Source of the DNA: Clostridiales bacterium
GTDB taxonomy: Bacteria > Bacillota > Clostridia > Saccharofermentanales > UBA5734
Direction of reading: 5' to 3'
NCBI GenBank assembly: GCA_003532195.1
Contig: DOFA01000264.1
Coordinates: 1-7,290, forward strand
Length of the DNA: 7,290 nt
Shown piece after piece: positions 4,961-7,290 of this stretch. Below the pieces are notes generated by a model that was given only the letters and a program-made list of their open reading frames with translations, was not told where the DNA came from and did no database searches. Both the position numbers and the translations under genes were made by a program. Numbering within the stretch: the first letter of the stretch is position 1; each line of letters begins with the position of its first letter.

Positions 4961-5854
4961 TTGTCACAAGGATTTTTGCGAGATTTCACCGACCGTTCCG
5001 ATCTGCGCATCTACGACTGCAGCCAGCAGGAGTGTGAACCCGGGCATGCCTGGGGACCGGGCGTGCGCGACCATTATCTGATTCATTTCATACTAGCCGG
5101 TTGCGGCATCTTCCAGAGTGAAGGCCAGACCCGCAGCCTCGCCGCCGGCCAGGGATTCCTGATCTGTCCGGAGCAAACCGCCTTTTACCAGGCGGACCAG
5201 GAAAATCCCTGGCATTACGTCTGGATCGGATTTAATGGAAGCCGGGCGGCTGAATATTTGCATCTGGCCGGCCTGTCCGTCCGGTCGCCGGTTTTCGGCC
5301 AGCCCGGCCTGCCCGACGGCTCGGCTGCCCGCGGCTGTTTTACGGCCATGGCCGCCGCCCTGGCGCAGAAACGGGGGCGGGACCTGCATCTGCTCGGTCA
5401 GCTGCATCTGCTTCTGGCTGGCCTGGCCGAAGAAAACACAACGCCGCCGGCTGATGAAGACCAGCTTTCCCGCCGGGAATGGTACGTCCGGCAAGCCGCA
5501 GATTTTCTCGCCATGAATTATTCCCGCCAGATCAGCATCAACGGCCTGGCGCGCCAGATTGGCCTGGACCGCAGCTATTTTGGCGTTCTTTTCCGCGAGC
5601 AGGCAGGTGTTTCGCCACAGCAATACCTGTTGCGCCTGCGCATGGAAAAAGCCGCCGGCCTGCTGGCGCGCAGCAGTCTGCCGGTATCGACCGTCGCCCG
5701 GTCGGTGGGATATGAAGATCCGCTGCTCTTTTCCCGCATGTTCCGCAAAGTCCGGGGGCAGACGCCCAGTGAATACCGCAGCCGGACCAGTCCCGCTGAC
5801 AACAAGAAAATGCTAGTTTTGGGCGAAAATCTGGAAGTATCGGCCAGCGAATAA
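4961..5854 (+). CDS. AraC-family transcriptional regulator (MsmR/RafR type)
   Basis: 297 residues from a TTG start. An N-terminal cupin-like sugar-sensing domain (about 36-92) contains GPGVRDHYLIHFILAG, GQGFLICPEQ and NPWHYVWIGFNG, a pattern typical of regulators of raffinose, melibiose and multiple-sugar genes in Bacillota. The C-terminal AraC DNA-binding domain (about 174-273) has two helix-turn-helix units, ISINGLARQIGLDRSYFGVLFRE and VSTVARSVGYEDPLLFSRMFRK, and ends in the signature GQTPSEYR. About 24 further residues form a tail. I chose TTG 4961 because it follows AGGGGGG by 9 bases, whereas the in-frame ATG at 4934 overlaps a perfect TATAAT. The gene is divergent from the GH4 glycosidase, which it probably activates in response to a sugar; the exact inducer is inferred only from the neighbour. 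Confidence 0.9.
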   Translation: MSQGFLRDFTDRSDLRIYDCSQQECEPGHAWGPGVRDHYLIHFILAGCGIFQSEGQTRSLAAGQGFLICPEQTAFYQADQENPWHYVWIGFNGSRAAEYLHLAGLSVRSPVFGQPGLPDGSAARGCFTAMAAALAQKRGRDLHLLGQLHLLLAGLAEENTTPPADEDQLSRREWYVRQAADFLAMNYSRQISINGLARQIGLDRSYFGVLFREQAGVSPQQYLLRLRMEKAAGLLARSSLPVSTVARSVGYEDPLLFSRMFRKVRGQTPSEYRSRTSPADNKKMLVLGENLEVSASE

Positions 5855-5856
5855 TT

Positions 5857-5862
5857 TATAAT
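5857..5862 (+). promoter_or_regulatory. Candidate -10 box ahead of the isomerase/epimerase gene
   Basis: A perfect TATAAT lies 2 bp after the regulator stop codon. The upstream TGGAAG (5832-5837) is a poor -35 with a long 19-bp spacer, but it resembles the TGGAAT upstream of the regulator promoter. It may be an activator-dependent internal promoter; read-through from the regulator gene is equally possible because no terminator intervenes. Confidence 0.4.
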
Positions 5863-5898
5863 AGAAATGATTGCATTTTCAGAAAGCAGGTGTATGGG

Positions 5899-6759
5899 AT
5901 GGCAGACTTTAAAATTGGCGTTATCGTTGATTCATTCCGGACCGGATTGCTGGACGGCATCCGTCTGGCCCGGCAGATCGGAGCCGACGGCATCCAGATC
6001 TACGCCACGCAAGGGGAAATGTCGCCGGAAGCGCTCAGTCCGGCTAAGCGGCGTGAATTGCTGGACCGGATCGCCAGCGAAGGCCTGGTTGTTTCCGCGC
6101 TGTGCGGCGACCTCGGCGGCCACGGTTTCATGGTAGCCGAGGATAATGCCTGGCGAATAGAAAAATCAAAACGGATCATGGAACTGGCCCGCGATTTAGA
6201 CACGCGGATTGTCACAACCCATATCGGCGTCGTTCCGCCTGACCCTCATCATCCCCGGCAGGAAATCCTCCGGCAGGCCTGTGTTGAACTGGCGCGCTTC
6301 GGCGATGCGACAGGGGCGTATTTCGCGATCGAAACCGGACCGGAAACCGCCGCCGTTCTCCGCGATTTTCTCGACAGCCTGGGCGCCAAGGGCGTTCGGG
6401 TCAACCTCGATCCGGCCAATCTGGTTATGGTGACCGGCGACGACCCGGTCACCGCTGTCCGTTTGCTGGCGCCTTATATCGTTCATACCCATGCTAAAGA
6501 CGGTATCCGCCTGCTGGTGAAAAGCCCGGAAGTCATTTACGGTCTGCTTGAGGAAGAGATCAAGACCGGAGAGGCTTTCCGCGAGGTGCCGCTCGGTCAG
6601 GGATCGGTCGATTTCCAGGCCTATCTGCGGGAACTCGACGCCATCGGCTATCATGGTTTCCTGACCATCGAGCGTGAAGTCGGCGACAATCCGACGGCGG
6701 ATATCCGCCTGGCTGTCGAGTTCTTGAAAAACTGCATCAGCCGGCTCAATGGCAACTGA
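5899..6759 (+). CDS. Sugar phosphate isomerase/epimerase-like TIM-barrel protein
   Basis: 286 residues of the xylose isomerase-like TIM-barrel (AP endonuclease 2 / IolE-like) superfamily. It opens with FKIGVIVDSFRTGLLDGIRLARQIGADGIQIY (4-35). Likely divalent-metal ligands at the barrel mouth are E145 (FAIETG), D171 (NLDPANL), H196/H198 (HTHAKD) and E258 or E260 (TIERE). Family members move carbonyls or invert stereocentres on sugars, inositols and keto-sugars in the cytoplasm; the substrate is not readable here. The ATG at 5899 is preferred over an in-frame GTG at 5890 because AGGTG (5888-5892) is spaced correctly for it and it leads straight into the first beta strand. The gene follows the AraC regulator by 44 bp and overlaps the next gene, so it is probably part of the same sugar locus as the GH4 enzyme. 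Confidence 0.88.
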   Translation: MADFKIGVIVDSFRTGLLDGIRLARQIGADGIQIYATQGEMSPEALSPAKRRELLDRIASEGLVVSALCGDLGGHGFMVAEDNAWRIEKSKRIMELARDLDTRIVTTHIGVVPPDPHHPRQEILRQACVELARFGDATGAYFAIETGPETAAVLRDFLDSLGAKGVRVNLDPANLVMVTGDDPVTAVRLLAPYIVHTHAKDGIRLLVKSPEVIYGLLEEEIKTGEAFREVPLGQGSVDFQAYLRELDAIGYHGFLTIEREVGDNPTADIRLAVEFLKNCISRLNGN

Positions 6760-7290
6760 AATGTTCCCGGTTGAGCGTCTTGGTCCAGCTGATTTCGACG
6801 AGGCGATGGATTTATTGAACCTCGTATTCAGCATGTCCAGCCGGCCGCATGATTTCGCCCGTATTCTGCCGAAAATCTATCGTCCGGACGAGCTTTCCAT
6901 GCGGGCCAATCTGGCGATTCGCCGGGAGGGAAAGATCCGGGCTATTGTCGGCCTGTTTCCGATGGACCTGTCCGTCGGCGGGCAGATCCTTAAATCAGGC
7001 GGCATCGGCGGAGTCGCCACGCATCCGCGGGAAACCGGCTCCGGCATGATGAAGCAGCTCATGAACACAGCGCTGGCCGAGATGAAAGCCGGCGGATTTG
7101 CCCTGTCCGTGCTGGGCGGCCAACGGCAGCGCTATGGCTACTATGGATATGAGAAAGCCGGATCCAGCCTTCATTTTGACCTGAGCAAAACCAATATCCG
7201 CCACTTTTACCGCGACCGGCCGGAACCGGATTATCGGTTCATGCCAATCGGTTCAGCTGATCAAGCAGCGCTGGATCTGATGCGAAGCTG
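6749..7290 (+). CDS. GNAT acetyltransferase, Eis-like (3' truncated by window end)
   Basis: The frame is open from ATG 6749 to the window edge, giving 180 residues without a stop. The N-terminus (ERLGPADFDEAMDLLNLVF, 9-27) is typical of Eis-type acetyltransferases. The acetyl-CoA-binding motif A is GGIGGVATHPRETGSGMMKQLM (84-105), with the RxxGxG loop at R94, G97 and G99. GGQRQRYGYYGYEKAG (123-138) matches the later Eis region in which the chain runs up to the substrate pocket. Full Eis-type proteins have about 400 residues, so more than half is missing. They transfer acetyl from acetyl-CoA to amines, including aminoglycosides in some members; no such activity can be claimed here. The start overlaps the previous gene by 11 bp; ATG 6761, right after that stop codon, is an equally possible start. 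Neither has a clear ribosome site, suggesting translational coupling. Confidence 0.88.
   Translation, partial: MATEMFPVERLGPADFDEAMDLLNLVFSMSSRPHDFARILPKIYRPDELSMRANLAIRREGKIRAIVGLFPMDLSVGGQILKSGGIGGVATHPRETGSGMMKQLMNTALAEMKAGGFALSVLGGQRQRYGYYGYEKAGSSLHFDLSKTNIRHFYRDRPEPDYRFMPIGSADQAALDLMRS

Noticed and set aside
5093..5623. A 176-codon minus-strand open frame inside the AraC regulator
   Set aside because: The + frame has complete cupin and AraC helix-turn-helix signatures; this is its shadow.
5890..5898. GTG 5890 as the start of the isomerase/epimerase
   Set aside because: It would overlap the AGGTG ribosome site that serves ATG 5899, and the added residues precede the first beta strand without purpose.
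6196..6834. A 212-codon minus-strand open frame across the epimerase and acetyltransferase genes
   Set aside because: It spans two genes that overlap on the + strand and each match known families; its translation has no motif.

Overview
The window looks like part of the chromosome of an anaerobic, fairly GC-rich Bacillota (Firmicutes) bacterium, probably a Clostridia- or Erysipelotrichia-like lineage. This is inferred from strong AGGAGG-type ribosome binding sites, a cytosolic zinc-ribbon/membrane protein of a kind common in that phylum, an oxygen-sensitive radical SAM enzyme, a GH4 glycosidase and an MsmR/RafR-style AraC regulator. I cannot assign a genus from the sequence. No rRNA, tRNA, CRISPR array, insertion sequence or phage gene is visible.

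Left part (1-2.6 kb). The C-terminal 57 residues of an unrecognised + strand gene end at 174. Only 5 bp away, converging on it, is a minus-strand pair: a zinc-ribbon, single-pass membrane protein (1523-2521) followed 56 bp downstream by a radical SAM enzyme (180-1466). Two mutually exclusive hairpins lie at their junction.

Middle (2.6-3.45 kb). A minus-strand type II toxin-antitoxin module: a Phd/YefM-like antitoxin (3064-3354) whose end overlaps the start of a PIN-domain toxin (2676-3071) by 8 bp. Its promoter carries an 18-bp near-perfect palindrome with a central GTGTACAC lying over the -10 box. This is the core known from the phd/doc and yefM/yoeB operators, so autoregulation can be predicted from the DNA. 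A rho-independent terminator for the next gene abuts this promoter.

Right part (3.45-7.29 kb). A carbohydrate locus. A GH4 glycosidase resembling E. coli MelA alpha-galactosidase (3488-4810, minus) is divergent from an AraC-family regulator (TTG start at 4961, plus). The ~150-bp control region between them holds a promoter for each gene and three overlapping inverted repeats. After the regulator come a sugar phosphate isomerase/epimerase-type TIM barrel (5899-6759) and, overlapping its end, an Eis-type GNAT acetyltransferase that runs off the window. The likely logic is that a sugar, perhaps an alpha-galactoside, is sensed by the AraC protein, which controls the glycosidase and possibly the epimerase. 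No transporter is present in the window.

The families are known ones. The most noteworthy items are the predicted antitoxin operator, the layered glycosidase/regulator control region, and the uncharacterised radical SAM / zinc-ribbon membrane protein pair.
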